The notes beneath the pieces were generated by a model. That model worked only from the letters and a program-made list of their open reading frames with translations. It made no database searches and was not told the DNA's origin. The position numbers and the translations under genes are program-made. Of a stretch of DNA of 64,000 bases, positions 7,993 to 17,061 are shown piece by piece (the stretch's first letter is position 1; each line of letters opens with the position of its first letter). The DNA comes from Rubricella aquisinus (GTDB lineage: Bacteria; Pseudomonadota; Alphaproteobacteria; Rhodobacterales; Rhodobacteraceae), in contig NZ_JACIJS010000002.1 of assembly GCF_014199445.1 (NCBI RefSeq), forward strand, positions 248,001-312,000, given 5' to 3'.

Positions 7993-8994
7993 ATGGCAAA
8001 TTTCAAGCGTAAGGACTTGGTCAAGCAAGGGGCGATCTGGGCCTTCATCGTGGCCGAACTCATCTTTTTCTCGATCGCGGGCGAATTTCTGTCGGTGTCT
8101 GAAAAGGCATTCATGGATTTCGACAACATGCTGCTGCTGCTCAAACAGTCTGCACCAATTGGCATCATCGCTGTGGGCATGACCATCATCATGGTCAACG
8201 GAAATATTGATCTGAGCGTCGGGGCCACTTTTGCGCTCGCCGCCATTGTTCTGCTCGATAGTATGACTTGGCCCTTCATGCAGGCGATGGGCAACTGGGC
8301 CATCCCGCTTGCATGGCTGTTCGCACTGGCAACAGGGGTCATTCTGGGGGCGATAAATGGGTTGATCGTTTGGAAAACAGGGGTTGATGCGTTCATCGTA
8401 ACGCTGGGATCAATGCTCGGCTATCGTGGTCTTGTTTTCATTTATAACGGGGAGCAACCGACCAGCCACCTGAATTGGACGCTTGTTGATTTCGCTGAGG
8501 CGCAGTTTCTGGGGCTTCATACAGCGACATGGTTTCTGCTTGGTGTAGTGTTGCTGTGCTGGCTTTTGATGACCCGCACTGTACATGGCCGAAATGCCTA
8601 TGCCATTGGCAACAATCGCGAAGCTGCCGTGAATGCGGGCATTCGCGTCGGTCCTCATTTCCTTTGGAATTTCATGTTGATCGGCTTTCTTGCTGCACTT
8701 TCTGCGGTGGTTTTCTACTCAGAGAGCGGATCGGTGAACCCCAACGACGGGATGCTTTATGAATTGTGGGCGATCACGGCCGTGGTTTTGGGCGGGACGA
8801 AACTGTCAGGCGGATACGGGTCGATCATTTCAACACTCGGGGGCGTCATTGCGATCCAACTTCTTCGCAAGGGCCTTGGCCATATTGGTGCCGATACCGA
8901 GACGGTGAATCTTGTCATCGGTCTGATCCTGATTGCGGTGTTGTTTCTTGATCGCCAGTTGAACCGCAAAGGCAAAGAGGAGCTTCGGACATGA
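7993..8994 (+). CDS. ribose-type ABC transporter permease 2
   Basis: A 333-residue RbsC-family permease with the NGNIDLSVGATFAL block near residue 70 and GGTKLSGGYGS near the C-terminal third. I chose the ATG at 7993 with GGAGAG upstream, 11 bases after the first permease stop. It overlaps the ATPase gene by 4 bases, so the two are translationally coupled. Confidence 0.93.
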   Translation: MANFKRKDLVKQGAIWAFIVAELIFFSIAGEFLSVSEKAFMDFDNMLLLLKQSAPIGIIAVGMTIIMVNGNIDLSVGATFALAAIVLLDSMTWPFMQAMGNWAIPLAWLFALATGVILGAINGLIVWKTGVDAFIVTLGSMLGYRGLVFIYNGEQPTSHLNWTLVDFAEAQFLGLHTATWFLLGVVLLCWLLMTRTVHGRNAYAIGNNREAAVNAGIRVGPHFLWNFMLIGFLAALSAVVFYSESGSVNPNDGMLYELWAITAVVLGGTKLSGGYGSIISTLGGVIAIQLLRKGLGHIGADTETVNLVIGLILIAVLFLDRQLNRKGKEELRT

Positions 8995-10484
8995 GCACGC
9001 AAACACCTGCCCTCCGCCTTGAAGGTATCGTCAAGACTTTTCCGGGCGTGCGCGCCTTGGACGGGGTGTCGTTCTCCGTCATGCCGGGCGAAGTGCATGC
9101 CCTCATGGGCGAGAACGGCGCCGGAAAATCGACCCTAATGAAAGTGCTTGGCGGCATCTACCAGCCTGATGAGGGCCAGATTTTCATCGCTGAAGACGCG
9201 ACAGTCATGTCCTCACCCCTTCAGGCTAAGTCCAAGGGCGTTGTGTTCATCCACCAAGAACTGAGTCTCGCGGATGAACTGAGCGTGGCTGAAAACATCT
9301 ATCTGGGAGAATTGCCACGCAAGAGCCTTGGTCGTGTCGATTGGGAAAAGCTGTACGCCCAAACGGATGACATTCTCAAAACGCTCAATGTCGGCTTCAA
9401 CGCCCGGACCAAGGTGGGGGATCTGTCGATTGCCAACCAACAAATGGTAGAGATTGCACGGGCGCTTACGGTCGAACCTCGTGCAGTCATTTTTGACGAA
9501 CCGACGGCCTCTCTCACCGATGCAGAAAAGGTTGTGCTGTTTGAAGTGATCGCGGACCTTCAATCCCGTGATGTCGGGGTCATCTACATCTCCCATCGGA
9601 TGGAAGAAATCTTCAAGATCACCGACCGCATCAGCGTCCTGCGCGACGGCCAATATCGCGGAACGCTCAACACCAAAGAAACGAACGAAGAAGAAGTCAC
9701 ACAGTTGATGATTGGGCGAAAGCTTGACCTCAGCCGTAATGAGATGACCCATAGCCTTGGTCCTGTGGCTCTGGAAGTGCGAAATCTGAGCTGCGGCAAA
9801 CTGTTTGAAAATGTCAGTTTTACCGTGCGGGAAGGCGAGGTTGTCGGCTTTTACGGCCTTGTTGGAGCTGGCCGCACGGAGATTGCGGAAACCATCTTTG
9901 GGCTGCGTGAACCCTCTGGTGGTGAGATTTTGCTGGATGGGGAAGGCGTCACCGTCCACTCCCCCGCTGATGCGATTGCACGCGGTATCTCACTGGTGCC
10001 GGAGGACCGCAAAGGTCAAGGATTGGTGCTGGGCATGAATTGTCGCGACAATATGACCCTACCGCAAGTGGACGATATGACGGCTGGGCCATTTGTCAGT
10101 GACGGCGCAGAGATTGCGATTTTCGATCAATATCGCGACAAGCTGGATATTCGCACCCCTGGCTGGCGACAGATGGTCGGCAACCTGTCGGGCGGCAACC
10201 AACAAAAGATCGTCATCGGCAAATGGCTGTCGATGCATCCAAAGGTGCTGATAGTCGATGAACCAACTCGCGGGATCGACGTTGGGTCCAAATCGGAGAT
10301 TCACAATCTGATCCGCGAACTGGCAGCCCAAGGCTATGCTGTCATCGTTATCAGCTCCGAGATGCCCGAAGTGCTGCATGTGTCAGATCGGATCGTCGCC
10401 ATGTACGCAGGCAAGGTCACACGGGAATTTACCGCAGCCGAAGTCACCGAAGACGGCCTTATCCAAGCGATTTCCGGTTTGTGA
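8991..10484 (+). CDS. ribose-type ABC transporter double ATPase
   Basis: A 497-residue RbsA-like protein with two nucleotide-binding domains. The first has Walker A GENGAGKST (about 42-50) and a Walker B ending VIFDEPTASL. The second has the degenerate P-loop GLVGAGRTE typical of the family, the signature LSGGNQQK and VLIVDEPTRGID. It energises the two permeases upstream and is the last gene of the operon. No strong terminator follows directly. Confidence 0.95.
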   Translation: MSTQTPALRLEGIVKTFPGVRALDGVSFSVMPGEVHALMGENGAGKSTLMKVLGGIYQPDEGQIFIAEDATVMSSPLQAKSKGVVFIHQELSLADELSVAENIYLGELPRKSLGRVDWEKLYAQTDDILKTLNVGFNARTKVGDLSIANQQMVEIARALTVEPRAVIFDEPTASLTDAEKVVLFEVIADLQSRDVGVIYISHRMEEIFKITDRISVLRDGQYRGTLNTKETNEEEVTQLMIGRKLDLSRNEMTHSLGPVALEVRNLSCGKLFENVSFTVREGEVVGFYGLVGAGRTEIAETIFGLREPSGGEILLDGEGVTVHSPADAIARGISLVPEDRKGQGLVLGMNCRDNMTLPQVDDMTAGPFVSDGAEIAIFDQYRDKLDIRTPGWRQMVGNLSGGNQQKIVIGKWLSMHPKVLIVDEPTRGIDVGSKSEIHNLIRELAAQGYAVIVISSEMPEVLHVSDRIVAMYAGKVTREFTAAEVTEDGLIQAISGL

Positions 10485-10630
10485 AGTAGACTTGGAGGGG
10501 CGGTTTTTGTGGAGCGTGACCTGCGTGGCGTGAAAGGCCCTAGTGACAAGGTGGCTTCAGTTTTTGGCGCTGCCACCCGCCCTGCCCCGGTTGTATTCGG
10601 CAGCTAGCTCAAAACCACAGCACAACGAAA

Positions 10631-10657
10631 AAGGGCCCCGCAAACTGCGAGGCCCTT
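10631..10657 (-). terminator. rho-independent terminator of rplM-rpsI
   Basis: AAGGGCC-CCGCA and TGCGA-GGCCCTT pair with one mismatch around a 3-base loop. Read leftward the stem is followed by TTTTTC. It lies 20 bases after the rpsI stop. Confidence 0.85.
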
Positions 10658-10676
10658 CTCATAACTTGCCAGCAAA

Positions 10677-11171
10677 TTAACGCTTGGAGAACTGGAAGCT
10701 CCGGCGGGCTTTTGCTTTGCCGTATTTCTTCCGCTCGACCACGCGGCTGTCGCGGGTCAGGAAGCCGGCTGCCTTGAGCGGGCCGCGCAGGGACGGCTCG
10801 AACAGGGTCAGGGCTTTGGAGATGCCGTGCTTAACGGCGCCTGCCTGACCGGACAGACCACCGCCCTTGACGGTTGCCATCACGTCAAATTCTCCTTCAA
10901 CACCAGCAACTTGGAACGGCTGGTTGAGGATCATCTGGAGCACCGGACGCGCGAAATACGCGTTCAGCTCTTTGCCGTTCACGGTCACTTTGCCGGAACC
11001 GCGCTTGACCCAAACACGGGCGATCGCGTCTTTCCGCTTGCCGGTCGCATAGGAACGGCCCAGTTCGTCACGGACGGGCTCACGCGGGGTGGTGCTTTCT
11101 TCAACAACCACATCGGAGCCTGCAACGGCGTCCTTCAGATCGTCGAGCGATTTGATTTCGTCAGACATCAT
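10677..11171 (-). CDS. rpsI: 30S ribosomal protein S9
   Basis: A 164-residue protein (163 if the second ATG is used). The S9 core begins at [16 protein letters not shown] (about 40-55) and ends with the invariant tail [11 protein letters not shown], whose last residues reach the decoding site. The N-terminal 37-residue acidic extension ([19 protein letters not shown]) is usual in Rhodobacterales. It overlaps the rplM stop as ATGA, so the pair is translationally coupled, and it is followed by a strong terminator. Confidence 0.98.
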   Translation of the reverse strand: MMSDEIKSLDDLKDAVAGSDVVVEESTTPREPVRDELGRSYATGKRKDAIARVWVKRGSGKVTVNGKELNAYFARPVLQMILNQPFQVAGVEGEFDVMATVKGGGLSGQAGAVKHGISKALTLFEPSLRGPLKAAGFLTRDSRVVERKKYGKAKARRSFQFSKR

Positions 11172-11632
11172 GCGCTCCGCGTATTCTTGGGGTTCATGGA
11201 TTTCACGTCGAGCACTTCGGGCTCTTGTGCGGCATGGGGATGCTCAGCGCCTGCATAGATGCGCAGGTTCTTCATCTGCTGGCGGGACAGCGGCCCACCG
11301 GGCAGCATCCGCTGAACGGCCTTCTCGACCACACGGGTCGGGAACTGCCCTTCGAGGATCTGACCGGCGGTGCGGGATTTGATCCCACCCGGGTGGCCAG
11401 TGTGCCAGTAGTAGTTTTTGTCGGCGCGCTTGTTACCAGTCAGCTGAACCTTGTCAGCATTGATGATGATAACGTTGTCACCCATGTCCATATGCGGCGT
11501 GAAAGTGGCCTTATGCTTGCCACGCAGCCGCATGGCGACGATCGAGGCGAGGCGACCAAGGACGATGCCTTCAGCATCGACGATGATCCACTTCTTCTCG
11601 ATATCTGCCGGTTTGGCGGAAAAAGTTTTCAT
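11168..11632 (-). CDS. rplM: 50S ribosomal protein L13
   Basis: A 154-residue protein of standard family length. Recognisable blocks are [17 protein letters not shown] near the N-terminus, the [15 protein letters not shown] segment and the [21 protein letters not shown] segment. It is the first gene of the rplM-rpsI operon, with a plausible sigma-70-type promoter about 75 bases upstream. Confidence 0.98.
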   Translation of the reverse strand: MKTFSAKPADIEKKWIIVDAEGIVLGRLASIVAMRLRGKHKATFTPHMDMGDNVIIINADKVQLTGNKRADKNYYWHTGHPGGIKSRTAGQILEGQFPTRVVEKAVQRMLPGGPLSRQQMKNLRIYAGAEHPHAAQEPEVLDVKSMNPKNTRSA

Positions 11633-11705
11633 ATCTCGGGTCCGTTTCTGTCAGATCCGTTGCGGGAAACCCCGATCCGGCCTGAGCCATCGCGGGAATG
11701 GCGCT

Positions 11706-11733
11706 GTTCTAACGATCTTTGATGTGTGGTCAA
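11706..11733 (-). promoter_or_regulatory. rplM: candidate promoter of rplM-rpsI
   Basis: Read leftward, TTGACC (11733-11728) and TAGAAC (11711-11706) are separated by 16 bases, 74 bases before the rplM start. A CTTGAC-type -35 is common for highly expressed alphaproteobacterial genes. Confidence 0.45.
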
Positions 11734-11739
11734 GCGGAG

Positions 11740-11986
11740 AGTGTTCTGAAAATACCAGCAAAAACAATGATCTAAAATTAAGGTATTATATTACCCCACA
11801 TTTTTCGTGGCTTTTGGTGCCTCATCCTCGCCCTTCATACACACAGCACGAAAAAATGTCTTGCGTCACCGCAACATCCCCCCTATGTCCCCCGATCACA
11901 GGGTTACCGATCCCAACTCCGCAAATGTGGGGGGGCGCTAAGGGACCGCTGGATTCATTCTACTGGTTTTGACTTGGGAGGTTGTC
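11740..11986 (+). other. non-coding leader region upstream of speD with a long-range inverted repeat
   Basis: The 354-base gap between rplM and speD has no credible gene. Its left part carries the rplM promoter. The right part is AT-rich near 11760-11810 and holds CCCCACATTT at 11794-11803 and its exact complement AAATGTGGGG at 11923-11932, which could pair across about 119 bases. A shorter CCCT/AGGG stem lies inside. I do not recognise a known riboswitch. Confidence 0.4.
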
Positions 11987-12487
11987 ATGCTTGACACCAC
12001 ACAGGTCCAACTGGGGAACGGTCTGGAGACAGGCGCCACCCACGCGGACACCACCGCGCGCGATGACGTGCGTGCAATCACTCGTGATATCTTTGACGAA
12101 AACCGTGACGACCATTTTATCCGTCGTGACGGCAAGGTGTTTGCGGGCACCCATCTGATCATCGAAGTTGTCGATGGTATTGGCCTCGACGATCAGGCCC
12201 GTATCGAGCAGGCATTCCGCGATTGCGTGGACACCTGCGGGGCGACGCTGCTACACATCCACACGCACAAGTTCAGCCCGCAGGGCGTGTCCGGTGTGGC
12301 CGTGCTGGCCGAAAGCCATATCTCCGTCCACACATGGCCAGAGATCGGCTATGGTGCGTTTGACGTGTTCATGTGCGGTGATGCGCAGCCCTGGAAGGCC
12401 GTCGATGTTCTGCGCGCTGCGTTCAATGCGGGCGATGTGCGCGTGAAAGAGCTTTTGCGCGGCGACGGGCTCGTCCCCCACGGCTAA
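11987..12487 (+). CDS. speD: S-adenosylmethionine decarboxylase proenzyme (bacterial type)
   Basis: The 166-residue pyruvoyl proenzyme makes decarboxylated SAM for spermidine synthesis. The self-cleavage site is ES-HISVHTWPE: Glu109-Ser110, with Ser110 becoming the pyruvoyl group. The FSPQGVSGVAVLAESH region is typical of short bacterial SpeD (SpeH type), here with a roughly 45-residue N-terminal extension. The ATG at 11987 follows GGGAGG; a TTG further upstream lacks one. It is 15 bases upstream of speE, forming a two-gene polyamine operon. Confidence 0.95.
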   Translation: MLDTTQVQLGNGLETGATHADTTARDDVRAITRDIFDENRDDHFIRRDGKVFAGTHLIIEVVDGIGLDDQARIEQAFRDCVDTCGATLLHIHTHKFSPQGVSGVAVLAESHISVHTWPEIGYGAFDVFMCGDAQPWKAVDVLRAAFNAGDVRVKELLRGDGLVPHG

Positions 12488-12502
12488 GGGAGGATCAACA
12501 AG

Positions 12503-13354
12503 ATGGCTGACCGGGACTGGAGCATCGAAACGCTCCATGATGACTATCGTCAGGCACTGCGCATTGATGCCGTGCATTACGATTCGAACACCGATCTTCA
12601 GCGCATCCGTGTGCTGGAGAACGCCCGGTTCGGCCGTTTCATGACCCTCGATGGCGTGGTGCAAACCACCGAAGGGGACGAGTTCATCTATCACGAAATG
12701 ATGACCCATGTGCCGCTCTTGGCACATGGGCACGCCACCCGCGTGCTGATCATCGGTGGCGGCGATGGTGGCATTGCGCGCGAAGTGCTCCGGCATCCAT
12801 CCGTCACCCATGTCACGATGGTAGAGATTGACGCGGGCGTGGTGGAATTCTGCAAAGAGCATTTGCCGAGCCTCTCTGCCGGTGCATTCGATGATCCTCG
12901 TCTCAATCTGGTGATCGCGGATGGGGCGGCGTTCATGCGCGAAAGCGATGCTGAGTTTGATGTGATCATCGTCGATTCCACCGATCCGATTGGACCCGGC
13001 GAGGTGCTGTTCACCGACACATTCTACGGCCATGCGCAGCGCCGCCTGCGCCCCGGTGGTATCCTTGTGACGCAAAACGGCGTTCCGTTCATGCAGGGTG
13101 ACGAGTTGACCAACACGATGCGCGCGTTCAAGGCGCTGTTTGGCGACGCGACCTGCTATCTGTCCACGATCCCGACCTATGCGGGCGGGCCGATGGCGAT
13201 GGGCTGGGGTACGGATGGAGACGCGCGCCATGTGTCGCTTGAAACACTGCAAACGCGGTATGCCGCATCGGGCCTTGCCTGCCGGTACTACACGCCGGAG
13301 GTGCACAAGGCGGCCTTCGCCCTGCCCGGCTATGTCGCGCGGCTGATGCCGTAA
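12503..13354 (+). CDS. speE: spermidine synthase (polyamine aminopropyltransferase)
   Basis: The 283-residue enzyme transfers the aminopropyl group of decarboxylated SAM to putrescine. The SAM-binding [11 protein letters not shown] is at 85-95, the catalytic Asp158 lies in [11 protein letters not shown], and the N-terminal beta domain [23 protein letters not shown] contains the substrate-gating residues (in short runs). Length and motifs are standard. It follows speD directly with its own AGGATC-like ribosome site, and converges on the lipoprotein gene 43 bases downstream. Confidence 0.96.
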   Translation: MADRDWSIETLHDDYRQALRIDAVHYDSNTDLQRIRVLENARFGRFMTLDGVVQTTEGDEFIYHEMMTHVPLLAHGHATRVLIIGGGDGGIAREVLRHPSVTHVTMVEIDAGVVEFCKEHLPSLSAGAFDDPRLNLVIADGAAFMRESDAEFDVIIVDSTDPIGPGEVLFTDTFYGHAQRRLRPGGILVTQNGVPFMQGDELTNTMRAFKALFGDATCYLSTIPTYAGGPMAMGWGTDGDARHVSLETLQTRYAASGLACRYYTPEVHKAAFALPGYVARLMP

Positions 13355-13397
13355 ATATGGCTGGCGGGCACCGGTTGCCCGTCATCTGTCCCCGTCA

Positions 13398-14567
13398 TCA
13401 CTGCCCCAACGAGCTGCAATTTGTTGTGCAGCCGCGTGGGCTTGGGTCCAGTCCCAGAATGATCCGCCGTGCGCGCTCATCCCTTTCATTCAGTTCGTCC
13501 CGCACGGCCTGATTTACCGCGTTGATGCGCTCCGCTTCGATCATGCCTTGCTCGAATTCTGCCGCCAGTTGCGCATCGCGCCGCTGACTTTCCTCAAGAC
13601 CGGCCTGTTGCCGTGCCCCGCGTGCTGCGAGGTCAAGGCAATCTTCCATCGTCGGCGCACCGAAGCGCGTGTCAGGATAGGCAGGATCGGTGCAGGACAC
13701 GTTGCGCGTGAGAATAACGCTGCTGCCGGACCCCTGCGCCGCCTCGCGCGCCGCAATCGCCTGCCCCGCATCGCGGATGCGTGCCTGTTGTTTGGGGCTG
13801 AGCATCGGCAATTGGCCCGATGCGACCAGCCCCCGGTTGACGTCATTCCGCATGGATGCCGACACACCGCCCAAGGTCGCGTTCAGCATCTGGCCAAAAC
13901 TGGGACGGTTTTGGCGATCATTCACGATCTCAAGCCACATATTCACCCCCCTGTTGTGATGGACCCGCTCCCCCTCCAGATCAGCGACCGTGACCTCCAT
14001 AAACCGCTCCACCGCCTCATCCACCGCGACCTGAAGATCCTGCGGATGCCTGAGATAATCCGCCAGCGCCTCGCGGTCATACTCATCGGCATCGTCATAG
14101 AGCCCCGCATCCTGCTTCTGTTCGATGATGGGATACCATGACGCCCATTCCACCTGCCCCTCTGCCCATTCGGTCGCGACAGCGGTCATGTTTTCTTCGG
14201 CACAGTCATAGAACGCATCGAGCTTTTGGTTATAGGCAACGGCGATGTCGCGGCTCCTTTTTGCCTGCTCAACCGTGTCATACCCCACCGATCGGGGTGG
14301 CAACGGAAAGCCGCGTCCGGGCGATCCGTCGCCACAGGCGTCGGCCATCACCCTGTTGAAGGAAGGGCCACGCAGGCCTGCCCAATAGCGCCAATCGTTC
14401 CACAAATCGGTCGTGTCCGTGATCGGCCCGACGGGCGCGCGCACAATAGGCGCTGGAGCTTCAACGACAGGCGCGGCCTGCGCAACGGCTTGTGTTTGTT
14501 GAGTTTCAGCAGTGTTGCAGGCGGCAAGAAGGCATCCGGCGGTCAGCGCGAGGGTTGCTTGCTTCAT
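13398..14567 (-). CDS. uncharacterised lipoprotein
   Basis: A 389-residue protein with a lipoprotein signal: MKQATLALTA then LLAAC at 13-17, so Cys17 would be lipidated. The remainder is mostly helical and charged. It has an aromatic block WNDWRYWAGLRGPSFNRVM near residue 60, cysteine-bearing segments (DACGDG, FYDCAEEN, VSCTDPAY, EDCLDLA) and an Arg/Glu-rich coiled-coil-like C-terminal helix (about 320-375). I do not recognise a family. It stands alone between convergent speE and the thioesterase gene. Even cysteine count in the exported part suggests disulfides (inference). Confidence 0.8.
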   Translation of the reverse strand: MKQATLALTAGCLLAACNTAETQQTQAVAQAAPVVEAPAPIVRAPVGPITDTTDLWNDWRYWAGLRGPSFNRVMADACGDGSPGRGFPLPPRSVGYDTVEQAKRSRDIAVAYNQKLDAFYDCAEENMTAVATEWAEGQVEWASWYPIIEQKQDAGLYDDADEYDREALADYLRHPQDLQVAVDEAVERFMEVTVADLEGERVHHNRGVNMWLEIVNDRQNRPSFGQMLNATLGGVSASMRNDVNRGLVASGQLPMLSPKQQARIRDAGQAIAAREAAQGSGSSVILTRNVSCTDPAYPDTRFGAPTMEDCLDLAARGARQQAGLEESQRRDAQLAAEFEQGMIEAERINAVNQAVRDELNERDERARRIILGLDPSPRGCTTNCSSLGQ

Positions 14568-14595
14568 GGATCAGGTGCTCGCACTGCTTGGCGCG

Positions 14596-15036
14596 TTACC
14601 GCGCGGGTGGGATGGAATAGGTCATGCTGGCGCGCGCCACGGGTTTGTCGCTGCCTTCGGAATACATCAGAACATCGCCCACCGCCAAAACGCGCCCCAG
14701 TTTCAGGATCCGGGCCTCCGCGATCATGTCGCACGGCTCCGGCTTGCGCATGAAGTCGATGCTGGCATTCGTGGTCACGGCCAATGCCTGTTTTCCGATC
14801 ATCGCGAGCAGCACCATGTAGAAGCCGCAATCGGCAAGGCCGAACATGGTCGGGCCAGACACCGTGCCGCCGGGGCGTAGGTTTTGCGGGCCTACGACGG
14901 CCCGCACGCGCGCCTCCATCGGGGCTATGTGCTCACACAGGTATTGCCCCTGCACTTCCGGGAACACCTCTTCGATATAGCCATTCACCTCGGCCACGGT
15001 CAGGATGGGTTGCATCATGCCCTCATTCATCGTCAT
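14596..15036 (-). CDS. PaaI/YdiI-type hotdog-fold thioesterase
   Basis: A 146-residue 4HBT-superfamily protein. The core is LRPGGTVSGPTMFGLADCGFYMVLLA followed by TTNASIDFMRKP (each in family position), as in PaaI-like acyl-CoA thioesterases. The frame allows a GTG start at 15054, but the ATG at 15036 has AGGGGC at proper spacing and leaves room for the divergent promoter. It is divergent from a crotonase-family gene, which fits acyl-CoA metabolism, but the acyl substrate is unknown. Confidence 0.82.
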   Translation of the reverse strand: MTMNEGMMQPILTVAEVNGYIEEVFPEVQGQYLCEHIAPMEARVRAVVGPQNLRPGGTVSGPTMFGLADCGFYMVLLAMIGKQALAVTTNASIDFMRKPEPCDMIAEARILKLGRVLAVGDVLMYSEGSDKPVARASMTYSIPPAR

Positions 15037-15072
15037 TCTGCCCCTATGCTGCACGGGGTCAGGGAGGATGCA

Positions 15073-15858
15073 ATGACAGATATTCTAATGCGCGCGGATC
15101 AGGGCGGGGTCGCGACCCTGACGATGAACGCACCGGGCACGCTCAATGCGCTGTCGGAGGACATGCTGACCGCGCTGCAATCCGAGTTTGACGCGCTGAT
15201 GCACGCGGAGGGGATCAAGGCGGTCGTGATCCGGGGAGAGGGCAAAGCGTTCTGCGCGGGCCATAACCTGCGGGAGATGACCGCCGCGCGGCAGGCCCCC
15301 GATGGGGGGCGCGCCTATTTCAACGCGCTCTTTGCCCAATGCGCCCGGATGATGACGAGCATTCGCCGCCTGCCCCAACCCGTGATCGCGGAGGTCCATG
15401 GGATCGCGACAGCCGCCGGGTGCCAGATGGTGGCCTCTTGTGACATGGCCGTGGCGGCGGATACCGCGCGGTTTGGCGTCAATGGCGTGAATATCGGGCT
15501 TTTTTGCTCTACCCCCATGGTGGCCCTCTCGCGCAACATCCCGCGCAAGAAGGCGTTTGAAATGCTCACGACCGGCACATTCATTGATGCGCCGGAGGCA
15601 GAGCGCCTTGGCCTTGTTAATCGCGTGGTGGCCGAGGCTGATCTGTCCGAGGCTGCTCAAACTCTTGCCCAGACGGTGGCCAGCAAACTCGCCGTCGCGG
15701 TCAAGATCGGGAAAGAGGCCTTCTATGAGCAGGCAGAAATGACCGTGGATGCGGCCTATGCCTATACCGGGCGGGTCATGGCGGAGAATATGCTCCACCG
15801 CGATACGGAGGAAGGCATCGCCGCCTTCCTTGAAAAGCGCCCACCAAACTGGGACTAA
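15073..15858 (+). CDS. crotonase-family protein (ECHDC3-like), catalytic glutamates replaced
   Basis: A 261-residue enoyl-CoA hydratase/isomerase-superfamily protein. Oxyanion-hole segments are present: FCAGHNLREM (60-69) and HGIATAAGCQMVASCD (109-124). However, the two hydratase glutamates are absent: the first position is Gln118 and the second is Gly138. Typical beta-oxidation activity is therefore doubtful, and another crotonase reaction is likely. Start ATG 15073 follows GGGAGGA. It ends 4 bases into the convergent heme A synthase gene. Confidence 0.88.
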   Translation: MTDILMRADQGGVATLTMNAPGTLNALSEDMLTALQSEFDALMHAEGIKAVVIRGEGKAFCAGHNLREMTAARQAPDGGRAYFNALFAQCARMMTSIRRLPQPVIAEVHGIATAAGCQMVASCDMAVAADTARFGVNGVNIGLFCSTPMVALSRNIPRKKAFEMLTTGTFIDAPEAERLGLVNRVVAEADLSEAAQTLAQTVASKLAVAVKIGKEAFYEQAEMTVDAAYAYTGRVMAENMLHRDTEEGIAAFLEKRPPNWD

Positions 15859-16994
15859 CCGCGCAGGTTCTCTGGCCGGGGATAGCCCGCCTCAAACCGC
15901 GCGCGCAGCGCCAGCACAAACAGGATGACGGCCAGAAACTGGTGCGCAATCGCCAGATGCCACGGCGCGATGCTGACGACCGTGATGATGCCAAGGATGA
16001 TCTGCGCCAAGAGCGCCATCCCCATCCGCGCGTGCCATTTCCGCACACCCTTAAGCGCGGATTTCGCGGCCTTGAACCCGATATACAGCCCAAATGCCAG
16101 TACCAGATATGCCAGCATCCGGTGATTGAACTGCACCAATGCGGGATTTTCAAAGAAGTTGGACCAGAACGGCACCAATTCCGTGCTTTCCGGCGGGAAG
16201 AACACGCCCGCCATCAGCGGCCAATCGGTATAAGTCCGGCCTGCGTCGATCCCGGCGACCAATGCGCCCAGCAGGATTTGTAGAAACAAAAGCGGGATGA
16301 ACACGCCCATCAGGGTAAACACCCCCTGCTCGCGCTGGCGGCGGGCCTGCAACAGCTCCACCTCACTGCGCCGGAGCTGGAACACATACCAGGCGATCAG
16401 CCCAAGGATAAGGAACGCTAGGCCCAGATGCGTCGCCAGACGGTAGCTTGCCACATCGAGCATCGTGCCCGTCAGGCCGCTCGACACCATCCACCAGCCA
16501 ATCGCGCCCTGAAGCCCCCCAAGCAGGCCAAGGCCAAGCAATTTCGGCGTCCAGCCCGTGGGGATTTGCCGCCGCGCAAGAAACCACAAAAATCCGACAC
16601 CCCAAACCAGCCCGATCACACGGCCAAGCTGCCGATGCCCCCATTCCCACCAATAGATGAACTGGAACTCGGCCATGCTCATGCCACGGTTCTGCAACTG
16701 GTATTCGGGGATCGCGCGGTAAAGGTCGAATTCGCGCTGCCAATCCTCCGCCGACAAAGGCGGGATGGCGCCTGACAGCGGCGCCCATTCGGTGATCGAC
16801 AGGCCGCTATCGGTGAGCCGCGTTAGCCCCCCGACGGCGATCATCACGACCACCAGCGCAAACAGGATCATCAGCCAGACGGAGATCGCACGGCGCGCGG
16901 CGGATTTCGCCTTTTCCGCGGCCCCGGCCACCGGGGCGGCTTTCACCTTGGTGTCTGTGCCGACCTCCTCAAAAATGCTGCGCTTTTCGGCCAT
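15855..16994 (-). CDS. ctaA: heme A synthase (COX15/CtaA type 2)
   Basis: A 379-residue inner-membrane protein with eight predicted membrane segments. It oxidises the C8 methyl of heme O to give heme A for aa3-type oxidases. Family blocks: VGGLTRLTDSGLSITEW, EFQFIYWWEWGHRQLGRVIGLVWG and FNHRMLAY, containing the heme-ligand histidines (WGHRQ, ATHLG, NHRM, IAHQ). The frame extends upstream to 17141, but ATG 16994 has AAGGGGAG before it and starts a short soluble N-terminus as in relatives. Confidence 0.95.
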   Translation of the reverse strand: MAEKRSIFEEVGTDTKVKAAPVAGAAEKAKSAARRAISVWLMILFALVVVMIAVGGLTRLTDSGLSITEWAPLSGAIPPLSAEDWQREFDLYRAIPEYQLQNRGMSMAEFQFIYWWEWGHRQLGRVIGLVWGVGFLWFLARRQIPTGWTPKLLGLGLLGGLQGAIGWWMVSSGLTGTMLDVASYRLATHLGLAFLILGLIAWYVFQLRRSEVELLQARRQREQGVFTLMGVFIPLLFLQILLGALVAGIDAGRTYTDWPLMAGVFFPPESTELVPFWSNFFENPALVQFNHRMLAYLVLAFGLYIGFKAAKSALKGVRKWHARMGMALLAQIILGIITVVSIAPWHLAIAHQFLAVILFVLALRARFEAGYPRPENLRG

Positions 16995-17061
16995 TCTGCT
17001 CTCCCCTTGTCTTGGGACATGATCTATCCGGGCTGGGCGTGCGCGGCAAGGGATGCGGCGG

